Shown here: positions 27,176 through 38,743 of the stretch, piece after piece | Numbering within the stretch: the first letter of the stretch is position 1 | Layout of the letters: each line of letters starts with the position of its first letter | DNA from: Owenia fusiformis | Taxonomy: Eukaryota > Annelida > Polychaeta > Sabellida > Oweniidae | Length of the DNA stretch: 64,000 nucleotides | Assembly: GCA_903813345.2 (NCBI GenBank) | Contig: CAIIXF020000001.1 | Coordinates: 29,625,915-29,689,914 of the forward strand | Direction: 5' to 3' | The notes under the pieces: model-generated | What the model was told of the DNA's origin: nothing | Seen by the model: only the letters and a program-made list of their open reading frames with translations | The model's database searches: none | Position numbers and translations under genes: made by a program

Positions 27176-27512
27176 TAGGTAATACTCTATTAATTCTTAG
27201 CTAACAAATACCTAAAAAATTTATCATGCAAATTAGAGAGAATTACGTTAATAAATAGGTGTTAATAATAAGGTATTGTTAACATTCAACGCTCATGTAG
27301 AATATTGACTGATTATCAAATGAAAATTACATTGTAACAATAAGGTAAAATTAGAAATCTAATAATCATGTATTTATTATCTTCCAATAATAAGCTATAT
27401 GTTAACAGAATATTACCTAAATATTGTACATATTTATTGTGGTAATATTCTCTAATTTGCATGATAAATTTTTTAGGTATTCGTTAGCTAAGAATTAACA
27501 GAGTATTACCTA
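27176..27512. mobile_element. 337-bp TA-flanked MITE nested in the 4.57-kb element
   Basis: Arms of 71 bp at 27176-27246 and 27442-27512 are inverted repeats with only a few mismatches, beginning TAGGTAATACTCT. Counting TA as the target duplication, the element is GGTAATAC...GTATTACC, as in Tc1/mariner-type MITEs. No protein is encoded. Sequence resembling its interior (AATAAATAGGTGT-AATAA, ATTCAAC) recurs near 28670-28720. Confidence 0.8.
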
Positions 27513-27734
27513 ATTATTAGCTATTTAAAACCTATTTGTTGCATTACTCTTACCCAAGATGCATTATGGTCTACAACATTTATTTTCTACTATAAGAACC
27601 AAAAACATTAAATAATATGTAAAATTAGGTGGGTAGGGACACACAAATTCGAAGTAAATATGTGACGTATATGTAATTCGCGTGAATATTCAAATCTGGC
27701 CATGCAAAGCGTATAAATTAATTCATGGCAAATT

Positions 27735-28020
27735 CTCTTGCAAAACTATACAGATTTTGTCAAAAATCTCCCACAAAAGTACCACTTTTTGCAGAATTTA
27801 CCGCAAAAACTATTGCGTTTATTAGAAAAAAAACTGGAGATAATCCGCTTTTTTAAAAAAAGTACCGGTTTATTTCAAATCTACCGTAAAAACTCCAGTT
27901 ATTTCACCTCAAAAACTCCCGATTTTTTAAAATCTACGGCGAAAACTAACAATTTTTTAAAAAACTTCCAGATTTTGTAAAAATCTCCCGTAAAAGTACC
28001 ACAATTTTTGGAAATCTCAA
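27735..28020. repeat. Degenerate ~35-bp T/A-rich repeat
   Basis: The phrase CAGATTTTGTCAAAAATCTC, followed by CCGCAAAA-type blocks and ACCAC, recurs in diverged copies. The plus-strand frame across it repeats NLPQK and is an artefact. Confidence 0.6.
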
Positions 28021-28944
28021 GCAAATTGTTCATTTTAGGTTGGCCCTGGGTATGTAAGATGATATAAGCAATTATTATGGGACATCACTGGTAATTTTAC
28101 CCATCGATCAGAATTGTACTGAAGGCAAGAAGGCTCACAGTTATTGAAGGACCCTCTAGGCCTCCAGCAGTATTTATCTTCATAATCTTTATAAAATACC
28201 TTATATTTTTACTGCATGGTACAATTAGTCATACACAACACATTTATGCTTGACCACTTTGACTGTATGAATAGAATTAAAATTTAGCCTTTATAAATTC
28301 AGAAAGAAAAGAAGATTTGCCCATCTAAACTGGAATAAAACAGCAATACTTACATTTTACCTCTCACAAAGTAGACATGCAGAATGTTCAAGTATGTCAG
28401 TAACTTCTGAATCTATATTTGATTGGTCATTTTCATACTATTGTTATAAAATCATAAAATTACCCAAATCTCTTACAGTTGAACATTCTTTGTCAGCCAT
28501 TTTTCTTTTGGTTTAAAAAGAGCGGGAAAGTTAATATTTTGCTAATACTCACTGCCACATTTTTTTAAGTCCAATCTTAACAATTAGCTAATTTTTATCC
28601 CCTGGGGTAGCAAGGATGACAAAAAGTTACCCAATTATTCAAAGAGCATTATAACATAGTTGTTAGAATAATAAATAGGTGTAATAAATAGCTATTTATT
28701 GGCATTCAACTTTCATTGATTTAATGCTCATTTAACAAATAGGTTAACTTTTATCAAAATGCATAATTATTAGACCAAAGTTAACCAATTATTACATGAG
28801 AATTGCCATTTCTTTTTACTTGGGAACTCTTGAGAACGATCTACAACTCCTGGATAGCGTAAACTCCTGAGCAGCGTATACAACTCTTCAACTTGATATA
28901 TGACATCATACTTTGGGTGGGATAACAAAGGATATACAATATAC

Positions 28945-29075
28945 AATTGAGGTCAACTGGCAAAACTGTATACCGATACTGTGAACCTTGAAAGTACTGT
29001 TGATCAAGACCAGATGTCGAGGACACTTTTGCCAGTTGACCGAAAAGAGAGGTTAACAATTGTTCTGTTAGTCCA
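28945..29075. repeat. Hairpin repeat in the 4.57-kb element, shorter copy
   Basis: Starts GAGGTCAACTGGCAAAACTG and ends with TTTTGCCAGTTGACC and AACAATTGTTCTGTTAGTCC. It is a shortened relative of 29290-29457 in the same orientation. Confidence 0.65.
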
Positions 29076-29289
29076 AATAATATAATAATTGGACGAATAT
29101 ATAATCGAATATCACGTGAACATATTTGATAAGTAAAGGTATCATATTTTAGCAAAAAATCCCCAAACCGTCGAATACTTGTAATTTTTTACACAACTTA
29201 TTTTTTCAAAATTAAAAAAATTTCAACATTAAAAAAAACAATTTTTCAAAAACAGGGGTCAACAGTACCTAGTAGTGGTCAACAGTTTA

Positions 29290-29457
29290 CAATTGTTGAC
29301 CTCCCCAGAGGCCAACCGGCAAAATTGTATACCGAGACTGTAAACCGAAAAAATACTGTTGACAGAGACCGAAGGTCGAGGTCAACAGTAGTTTCAAGGT
29401 TTACAGTCGAGGTATATGATTTTGACGGTTGATCGAATGGAGAGGTCTACAATTGTT
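29290..29457. repeat. Long imperfect hairpin in the 4.57-kb element
   Basis: Main arms 29311-29363 and 29381-29434 are inverted (GGCAAAATTGTATACCGAG...ACTGTTGAC against GTCAACAGT...TTTTGACGGTTGATC). Outer arms are CAATTGTTGACCTC and GAGGTCTACAATTG. Identity is about 80 percent by eye. Confidence 0.65.
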
Positions 29458-29820
29458 TTGTTAGTCCGAGTAAACTAATAATACACATATAGACGACGAT
29501 CATCAATCGGCATGGCTTCATTTCACAACCTTTTCTCCGAACCACTTTAGCAATATTTTTTTTAGAAAATATGGAGACAGTGCAAGAAGCTTAACTCTGT
29601 ATTTGGCACATCACGGCGTACTCGTTAGTGAATTAATGTTAATTTTAAGTTTCTATTTGTATTTTTGCTATACTTGTCGCCTAGTAAAGTCATTTTCATC
29701 ACCATTTACAAAATGTCCGTCTTCCATGTTTTTTTGTGACGTCATGAAACTTTTTTTCAGAAGTAGCGGTCAACAGTACCTAGTAGCGGTCAACAGTACA
29801 TAATTTTGACCGCTAATCAT

Positions 29821-29922
29821 CCAATCAGAATCGAGTATTTCAGTTGAGGTACTAACAATACATTTTGTTGCCCGCTCATCAACCAATCAGAATTGAGTAT
29901 TTCAATTGAGGTACTAACAACA
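29821..29922. repeat. Direct duplication, ~40 bp, two copies 62 bp apart
   Basis: CAATCAGAATCGAGTATTTC and the following GTTGAGGTACTAACAAYAC occur twice with a few differences. Confidence 0.75.
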
Positions 29923-30558
29923 CAAAATGACTGATATCTGTTGTCTTTCCAAAACTATATTAGTTATTTGTAAGCAATTTCCATACGGTAAATCAAGGGC
30001 ATTTAATTTAGAAAATGTATAATCTTTACTTTTCAGATACAATATCAATGAGATTGCCTCCCGGGGATTCTATACTTTATTTAGTTTGCCTTGTATATCC
30101 TTTTAACTTTGATATAGACAAAGAAACCAAACAAAATACGTTTCGTTCATGGACCACTGACTCACGCGTTTTATTCATGTCCCGACCTACACCTGTAAAC
30201 AGAACATAAAACAGTTTCTCTTGTTGTTCAATGATACGTACATTATATTGGCGTTTTTGCATCAGCACATTGGTGTTGTTGCATCATCGATAAGAAACAG
30301 AGTGGTGTTGTTGCATCAATAGTGAGGAATTAAAACCACGAATTTATCGCTTCTTGATGATGCTACATGTATACCAATGACAGTTTTTTAAAATATAGAT
30401 CATGTGCTAACTGCATGTATATGATTATTGAGCAACTCGTCCTAGAAATGGGTGTAAATTGGGAAAACAAAACATCGTACGAAAATCTATCACCGGAAGT
30501 CTGGCCATCTTGATGCAACAACACGGTGTTGTTGCATCACGATACCCCCAGTGTTGAT

Positions 30559-31880
30559 ATAGTTAGTGTTTCTGGGGGACTTGCTCCCCCTCTTGCATCT
30601 TGCACTTGCATAGACCCCCCCCCCCCTCTGGCGCCCCCCCCCCCCTTGACCCCCCCCCCAAAAAAACCGTGATTTTCTCAAATTCTTTAATTGACTCATA
30701 CACTTTGAAAGTGCCCAGAAAGCACCAAATAGCGTTGTAAAATTGTAAAATTTTCTAGGGGGAGTGGGCCACCCCTCACACCCCAAACAAAACAATGGAA
30801 AAGTTCTGAATTTGTTTTATGTACTGTCTCAGACACTTTTAAATTGCCCAGACATCATCATCATCCTTGATAAAGTTAATGATTCTGGAAGACTAACACT
30901 TACTCGCCCTCTGGCATCCCCACTCCACCTCCCCCTCTGGCAGCCCCCCCCCCCCCCTTAACACCCCCCCCCCCCCCCAAAAAAAATTGACTTTATTGAC
31001 TAAAGTGCCCAGAAAGCACCAAATAGCATCTTAAAATTGTAAAATTTTCTTGGGAAATAGGCACTTTTAGGCACAGACACTTTTAAAGTGCCCAAACTTC
31101 ATCGAATAGCACCTTGATATTGTACATTTTGATATGGGGGACAAACACTTGCTCCCCCTCTGGCACCCCAGCCCCACCTCCCCCTCTGGCACCCCCCCCC
31201 CCCCCCAAAATTTGAAAAAAATTGTGATTGTTTTTCAATGTTTTTATTGACTAATACACTTTAAAAGTGCCCAGAAGCACCAAATATCATCTTTAAATTG
31301 TAAAATTTTCTAGGAGAGTTAGCCACCCCTCACATCCCCCACAAAACAAAAGAAAATATTCTGAATTTCATGTATTGTCTCAGACATTTTTTAAGTGCCC
31401 AGACATCATCAAATAGCACCTTGATATGGTCAATGTTTCTGGGGGACAATCCCTTGCTCCCCTACTGGCACAACACCCCACTTCACCCTCTCATCCACTT
31501 TGACAACCCCAAAAGAATTTGAAAAAAATACACATTTTTCTTATTGACTCATAACGCACAGGCGTACCAGATGGTTGCAAATTCGCTCCAAAAACAACCA
31601 AATTTCAAAATTTTCCTGGGGGAGAACCCCCAGACCCCCCCCCCAAATGCTAGGTTTTTTATTCACTCAACTCTTATTCCCATGGTGGTGGCGTACTACT
31701 TGGAAACTTACACTTTGAAAGTGCCCAGAAAGCACCAAATAGCATCTCAAAACTGTAAAATTTTCTAGGGGGAGTGGATCACTCCTCACACACCCCCACA
31801 AAACAATTGGAACTTTTGGAAGTTGCATTTGTTAATTCCAAACCAATATAGGGAGTAACTGAGCCCCCCCCCCCCACTCT
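30559..31880. repeat. Tandem ~290-bp units with poly(C) tracts
   Basis: Four units follow the nested insertion. Each has the order: CTTGCTCCCCCTCTGGC, a C-rich tract, an A/T-rich spacer, GTGCCCAGAAAGCACC, TTTTCTAGGGGGAGTGG, then GTGCCCAGACATCATCAAAT. Spacings of the landmark are 294, 262 and 454 bp, the last being 297 bp after subtracting the 157-bp insert. The fifth unit lies left of the insertion at 25750-25983. Confidence 0.85.
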
Positions 31881-31990
31881 GTCTTACGCGATTTGATTTA
31901 CGCGGCAAAAAAATTGACAATTTTATATTCTCTTTAGTAAGCTAAAAACCGCACCCCCCTTGGAGAAAAGTGTCTTACGGGCCTGAGTAG

Positions 31991-34900
31991 TGTACACTGC
32001 TGATGCCTAAAGGACCAATTCTAAAGGGGCTTGTTTTATGGACCAATGATATAAGGATTTGTTTTGAGGGACATGGGGACTGACATCTAAATTATTTTGA
32101 ATTTCTCTTTACTGCTTCTCAATCCATCTTCGACTTCTAAGGTGTTATAACACAACACCTGAAACCATGTGATTCAACAAGATGTTCACTATAATTAATG
32201 ATAAACACAAATAGCAACATTTGGAAAACAGAAATAGACGCTTTTTATTATTAATTTGTTGTTAACCTTTTGCCTAACTCTGGTCATCTCTCAACATTCT
32301 TAAGTGCTTTTCACCTTCCAAAGTTGCTTTGAGTAGAGTACTTAGTCTGAAGAAAGATCCCAGCCTCTTCTGGTCACTTAGGTAGGCTAGATAGGTGCAG
32401 AGGAACATGGTATTAGGTGACAGATGCAGCAACATATCTGCCTGAATAACACATTCAGCTGTTGGACCTTTACATAGCACTAACATCCTCCAAGACATCA
32501 CGCCTTTCTTCTTGTTATACATTCCATGGAGGTACACCCTTGCAGACTTACAAACATGGGGCAGGACTGGGGCAGGGGGTTATAAACATCCTTGCTCTAG
32601 GAGTGTTGTAAAGTATGATTTTTGGTTAGATCTATTATAAGAATTTGGCCAATGATCTTCATATTGTGTTCAGGGAGCAAACAATTTCAAATAGACCCAC
32701 CAGTGCTATGTTCCAGAGGTAATTGTGAACACTTTTCAGACTCAAATCATTGTTTCTGATGGAGTTATTGATCCCTGGTGAATAAGAACTTGTAAGTTTT
32801 AAAAAAATCTGCAAGGGTACAATATTCCTTATCAGGATCATTTTTTGCTGGACAATTTCTGGTTGAAGCAATGCAGACTAAAGTTCTCTAAAAAGTAATC
32901 TGAGAGGTTATTACCTCCTATATATTATTACCTCCTATATATTATTACAGCATTCCTTTTGCCCGACAAACTGAAATTATTGACTTTTAATACAAGAAAA
33001 ACAAATTCATGGTTCAACAGTTATTATTTACACTCATATGGAAACCCAATATATTTTTAACTTCTAGAAATTAGTAGTAAAATTTCAAGCCAAAATAAAA
33101 ATCATCCTGGCATGAGATAAGTGCTGGGTCGGAAATATCATGAGGGGGATTTAAAATACATGACAAGCATCATACTCTTTACTCGCCTCACAACATGCTA
33201 GAGTTTACCTAAAAACAACATCTCCAGATAGATGATGATTAAATCATCTACTTCAGTAGATCAAACCCACAGCAATAACAGTGTGAAAACTCACATTTTT
33301 GACAGGGATAAATAAATATATGATGGCCTTTCAAGTAAAGTATATTTGATGGTTCAAAGTGCCTGTAATTGCTTAAGTAATGAATTTAGTGATTTGCAGT
33401 AACCATGGGGAATTTATTGCCGTTTAAGGCATCATATTTTTCCTTAGTCTACAGGTGCACCTCCCACCTCCCCTCCTCTACAATATTCCATCCAGAAATA
33501 TCATGTTTGCTAGTTTAGAAGTCCCTTAGAGTTATAATTTATAAATACTGGTATATAAACAGATCTAAGAGATAATATAAAAATATTTCTTTTGCACTTT
33601 TGGTAAAACATCCAGACTGTTTGAGGTTATTTTCAAGGTGAAAATTATATTCTGAAATATCAGAACACAGAAGTGTCTGAAGTAGAGAGTTTATGATCAT
33701 AACGATTGAGAAAAACAATTTGTATTTTATTGCTTTCTGTCTGTGATTTAACATGGGTAGTGCTGATGGTCTTGTGCCTAATTTAGGATACTGTTTCTTT
33801 ACTATCATGTTCATTGATAAGTTGTATGTTATACTATAGTACCCTTTCTGGCCACATACCTTGTTCAACACAAGCATTGTTTCAAATTTGACCAAACAAA
33901 TACATGCATTTATTAGGATTATGGTTATGTCACATCCTCCCAGAAAATTACCCTGAGCTCTGCAGAGGCCAGTAATGCCATATTAGATGGAGATGAAACA
34001 CACAGTCAGCCACTGAAAATTAAACATTTGCAAAGGGTATACATGAAATGAAAACCAAATGTTGCAGAATTTCTTGTCAAACACTTACAGAGCTCTTTTT
34101 GCTTTTCTTGATTAGCCAAGATGAACAAGACATGGCTAATGTTCATTCTGATTTATCAGACACGCTTACCTTTCAAAACTTCTGCTGATGATACCAGCAT
34201 TGTCTCATATTCTGTCAAATTGTTCTCACGGAACACTCAAACATTGGGGAAATTGTCACTTCACCCAAAACGATACTTTTTAGAGATCTGTTGTTGAACC
34301 ATAATTTTTATTAATACTATTAGACAAATGATCTTGCCACCAGAATATTTGACCTTGCTAGTGAATTCCCATTGTTCAAATTCAGTTGCTTTTTGTTATT
34401 CATGTTTTGTGATGTAATGGACTTAATTAATCATAAATAAAGACTTTTACATGTGTCTACTAAGTGTGAAGGTCAGTCTATTACTCCTACGTGATTTTGT
34501 GAATAATATCCAGTTCGTTTTATGGGTCCATTTTTTATACATAGTTTTTTATGGACCACCACCATGCACTGAACTGTCTAGCCACATTCCACATATCTCT
34601 GAAAAAGTGAATTTATCTGCTATGGGAAAATGAATTGAAGTGAATCAAAAGATAATGTTGACCCATGAAATGCACTTGACAAACCGATGGGACAAATGAT
34701 TGCTGTTCAAGGAAACAGATGCAAGGAAAAATAAGGAAGTCTTTATCTATTTTTTGATATGACATAATAAGATAATATACAGGTGACACATCATCCCCGA
34801 GGCATCGTTGCTTCTCAAGCTCAGATAAAAAGAAGTACAATACCATTGGACAAAGGATGCAGGTGACAATATGTTTACCGCAAAATTTGATGAAGCTGGA

Positions 34901-37900
34901 GGACTTGTGACTGAGTTGTGCAACCACAGCCAAACTCACAACTAGATAATTCCAATAATTGAAATGTTCCTCCCATGTCAAGATAAAAAATATCCTGAGG
35001 TCCATATGACTGCATAATGTTGCGGTTACTTTAGCAATCTTGTGTGACATTTGGTATGACAGTTATAACTACATGAGATAGCTGTTTCACTATCTGCCTA
35101 CAGCTACTTAGCTGGTTATCTACAGTTCAAACATCATAAAAACCAACAATATTGATACTATAGATATTTATAATTTTTGATCAAGAATGAAATGATGAGA
35201 AAATAAGAAAACTATTGATGAAGTCATGGAAATTACAGTTCTGTTATCTGTAGTTCAAATTACGCATGTTGAAGTTTTCCTAAATCGTAGTACCAGTCAT
35301 TGATAAATTGAAGAATCTTAGAAAAACTTCTTTGTATACCTGTTACTACAATGTATCATGCAGTGCACAATGGGTGCACAACCTTGGTACATGGTCAAAC
35401 AGACAACATAAGTGTTACTGGATGTGTTATTTATAACATTCTGAACTAACTAAACACTTGTCCAGAACAGCTGAATGAACTTACTACCAGCAGAAACAAA
35501 GACAATCATATCCTGAAAAATGGAAAAAAAGTTCTTCAGATAATGTTCTTAAACAGTCATGACATATTTACAGCATGATGCTGACTGCAGCAATGGTGAT
35601 ACCTTCTGAACAGATGAATTTGTTTTCCTGTTTTGTTGCAGGTGCAATTCATGGCCTGGAAATTATGCTACCATTGAGAGATGTCTTTGGAACATGAAAA
35701 TTAACTCTAAAATAATTTTTTTATTTCATTTTTATAGCTATGCTGAGATAACAATTTAGAAGAACTGATTAAAGTTTTCTTGCTTTCACTGAAAATATAA
35801 AATATTCATTTGAGATCAGTTCATTTTCCCTCCAGTCCTGAGTCATAATATGACTTAAATTATATTAAAATATTCTACCATGCCAGACGCAAGCACTCAA
35901 AGCTTGGTCTGTGGTTGAACAATCATCATTGTTTTAATTCCCAGTATTCATGAGATTAAAACCCGAGGGGCAATGCTACCTCAATAATAGAGTTATTAAA
36001 CATTACAGTATTTTCCTTATTTTTTGTCAATTTATCTTAAAATGCCTCAAAACCCACAGGCATAGTTTAAGTAGCAGCTTTCAAATAGAAGAAATTGAAA
36101 ATGATTTTGTTTTCTTTGGTATAAAAATGAAAGAGCATTAATTGGTATATATTCTCTGATAAATTATCTCTAAGAGCAGTGGTCTAGTCATAACATACTT
36201 TTGTAGAATACTAATACTGACATTAATTAACAGATAGTTTGCCTTCTGTTCCAGTGTTTATAAAATGGAAAAGAACAACATGACTCTGGCAGCATGGGAG
36301 CACAGATAACTGTGTTGATATAATGATTACGATAAGAAAATGATACAAAGCTGACTTTCCTTTTACCTGGAGTTATCACAAATAAGCAGATAGTTTGCAA
36401 AAATAATCAGGGAAGATTTCTTCCTTTTCTAGTTGAAAGCCCGTGCTTCCATGATAATATAGAATCTTCAGAACATTGGGAATCTGATTATTGTTTTAAC
36501 TGTTAATGACATATGAGAATGGACAAAAAGAAATATCATTGGTAAATAAGACAAACATCAATAAAACATAAAATATGTATATTGGGATGTAATTCATCAA
36601 TTGACAATTTAAAACATGTACTTTTGACATTTCTTTTACAATATGATCTTACAAATTTTGAAAAATATCTTTGAATTTGAAAATTAGTGTCAGTTATAAC
36701 TGGTAACTGCTTGCTTAATAGCTACCTGTAGGCATCTGTTGCCAATGCCCATATTAGGTAATGCAACTACCGCCCAAATTAGCCAACACAGAATAATAAG
36801 AAAGAGAAAATGTGATTATTTGGAAATTATTGAAACTTAGTTTGAATAGTTTGAGCAAGCATTGAACAGTTTGATAAATCATGCTCTCAATCAAAACTGT
36901 TCCCATACCCTTCATTTTCTCCCATTATCACCAATAGACCTCCTACTTCTCTCGTAAATATTACGAAAATAATGTAGCATCCGATGAAAGTGTTCTTTAA
37001 TTAATGATAATAACCAGCTAGGCTTCATCATTGCATAACTTATAATGGGGAATATCCTGCCTGTTGCACCAGCTCTGGTTCAGAATAATGTAATAAACAA
37101 AGTTAATATAATGGATATGTAATAGCTTACATGAATATATGTCAGGCTTTTCCAAGGGTATCATTGCATAATTGCATAATTATTTGATTTATTTGTTATT
37201 ATAACAAAACGACTAGTAGCAATTGCCCTGTTATATTTTTTATTAGATATTGTGTTACAAAATATGATTCAAATAAAGATGAAAGATGGAGTGTTCATTT
37301 GACAATTTACCTTGGCTGAAACCAAAAGTCATTTTCACAATTTTGATGTTTGCATTTTAGTTCAACAGTTATTTATTTTGGAAATAAGTTCAATTAGTGA
37401 AACAGAAAGTGAGTCTTTAAATAACTTAATGGTCTTTTAGAATATATAGATGTCCATCGTTTTCATTTTTTGCTATGTGTGTGAAATTTACTATTAGTGT
37501 AGGTACTTATTCGTTATTTAATCATTAACAGTTATAAGGTTATCTTTGCCCTGAAGACCTGATTGGTTGGGATGACATAATGTTGCTAAGGACAGGTTAA
37601 TAACTGTTTTAATTACATGTATTTTACTACTACTACATGTGTATATTTTGTTATATGATAGTACGTACTATTACACACTACTCCATACTATTAGTACTAC
37701 TAATAACAAACCATAATTACTATATTACATAAGTACTACTATGTTTTAAAGCACAGATGTACTATCATTAAATTTTAATTTTCAGTGGAGAAAAAAGGTA
37801 CTGATCAGTAAAATGAAATAGAAACACAGATTCTGTTCTACCAAAGAGGAGGTATGTCCTATCACCATCTGGTTTCTATGTATGATGGGATGTGACCTTC

Positions 37901-38649
37901 TTTGACAAAAACATTGGTTTGTTATGATTATGCCAAAAGCGGTTTGATTTATCAGTTATAAAGTTTTAATTATAGGTTTACTCATTCCATCTGTTTGACC
38001 CTATTGTCTGTTGCCTTTCATCGAATTGCTTAATAATATACCTCTGACTTGGTGATCATTTTATCGTAATGAAATAGCCTCACTTGAAAACTTCAGTTTA
38101 GATAGCATTTGATTTGTCAACATGTGCTAGTCTGTATTTAAATTTAAATTAACTGAAGAAAAGTAATTATGAAGTTGTGGTTGAAAATGATCAATTCAAT
38201 ATGGTACTTTCAACATATTAGGGTCATAATGTCTTGTGTCATATTGTTTTACATATTTTTTACATTTGTGCACATCTAAATAATCTATCAGTCTGTCCTC
38301 TTGCATCCCTTGAGCTCTGTCATAGAAAATAGAAAAGCTTTAAAATAATAATCTGATGTTAAAGGGTCTTGTTTTCTGTATATGGATGACCTGACGAATA
38401 TGCGCATACAGGGCATTACATGTCTAAGCAACAATCTGGATAAAAAATTCCCAAACATTAAAGCACTGTAGGTTTTACCTTAAATTTATTCTCGATACCA
38501 TCCCGGGGATACCATATTGGAATTCATAGAATTGATGGACATCTCAAAATTATACATACAAGTTTGATAATGATAGGAAAACCTTTTGGGAGAAACTGCC
38601 ATCCTTCTTCAAAGGACTTCATTTATGCTCAAATTCATTGTAAAATACC
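31991..38649. other. AT-rich interval, no gene recognised
   Basis: It includes two copies of a 17-bp unit ATTACCTCCTATATATT near 32914-32947. A 145-codon frame on the minus strand (34613-35050) and one of 118 codons (33539-33895) have no recognisable domain and no clear splice context. Confidence 0.35.
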
Positions 38650-38743
38650 CTTGCAGCATACCCTTTGCATTCGTTTGACTTCACTTCCTAAAAGAGAGCT
38701 TCGTGTAGTTTAACTAGACTCTGCACGCAGGGTACTTGCAGCA
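38650..38743. mobile_element. 76-bp deletion derivative of the 9-bp-TSD element
   Basis: The element is 38659-38734. Its first 46 bp match the left end, and its last 30 bp the right end, of the copy at 2742-3090, with about 270 bp of interior missing. It is flanked by a perfect 9-bp direct repeat CTTGCAGCA (38650-38658, 38735-38743). This differs from the duplication around the long copy, so the two are separate insertions. Confidence 0.85.

Larger units (their letters stand above)
25979..30558. mobile_element. 4,570-bp DNA transposon with ~300-bp inverted ends and palindromic subterminal motifs
   Basis: The element is 25984-30553. Both ends read CACTGGGG(A)GTATCGTGATGC inward. They are flanked by a 5-bp duplication TTGAT (25979-25983, 30554-30558), and removing the element restores the satellite unit it interrupts. 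The inverted ends extend roughly 300 bp (25984-26290 and 30245-30553), about nine in ten bases alike by eye. Each starts with an identical 29-bp palindrome (25999-26027, 30511-30539) made of TGATGCAACAACAC and its complement. Further copies of TGATGCAACAACACC follow at 26219, 26242 and 26273 on the left and at 30272 and 30304 on the right. The interior has no transposase-like frame. It contains a TA-flanked MITE, degenerate repeats and long hairpins. CAC termini with a 5-bp duplication are most like Transib, but the heptamer does not match CACWRTG, so this is inference only. Confidence 0.85.
25685..31990. mobile_element. Satellite-carrying non-autonomous DNA element, split by a later insertion
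   Basis: The ends are CAGGGCCGTCAGA at 25690 and TCTTACGGGCCTG finishing at 31985, inverted repeats matching at 11 of 13 positions. They are flanked by AGTAG on both sides (25685-25689, 31986-31990). Removing the nested 4,570-bp element and its duplication leaves about 1.72 kb. That remainder is mostly tandem copies of a ~290-bp unit with C-rich tracts. The landmark GTGCCCAGAAAGCACC recurs near 25819 (one change), 30711, 31005, 31267 (one base missing) and 31721. A further 157-bp segment (31554-31710) interrupts the last unit. No protein is encoded. The superfamily is uncertain; the CAGGCCCGT terminus is shared with the element at 40447-40624. Confidence 0.68.

Noticed and set aside
34613-35050. 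145-codon minus-strand frame with hydrophobic stretches
   Set aside because: Longest free-standing frame in the desert, but I recognise no family and see no convincing exon borders; hydrophobic residues are expected from AT-rich codons.
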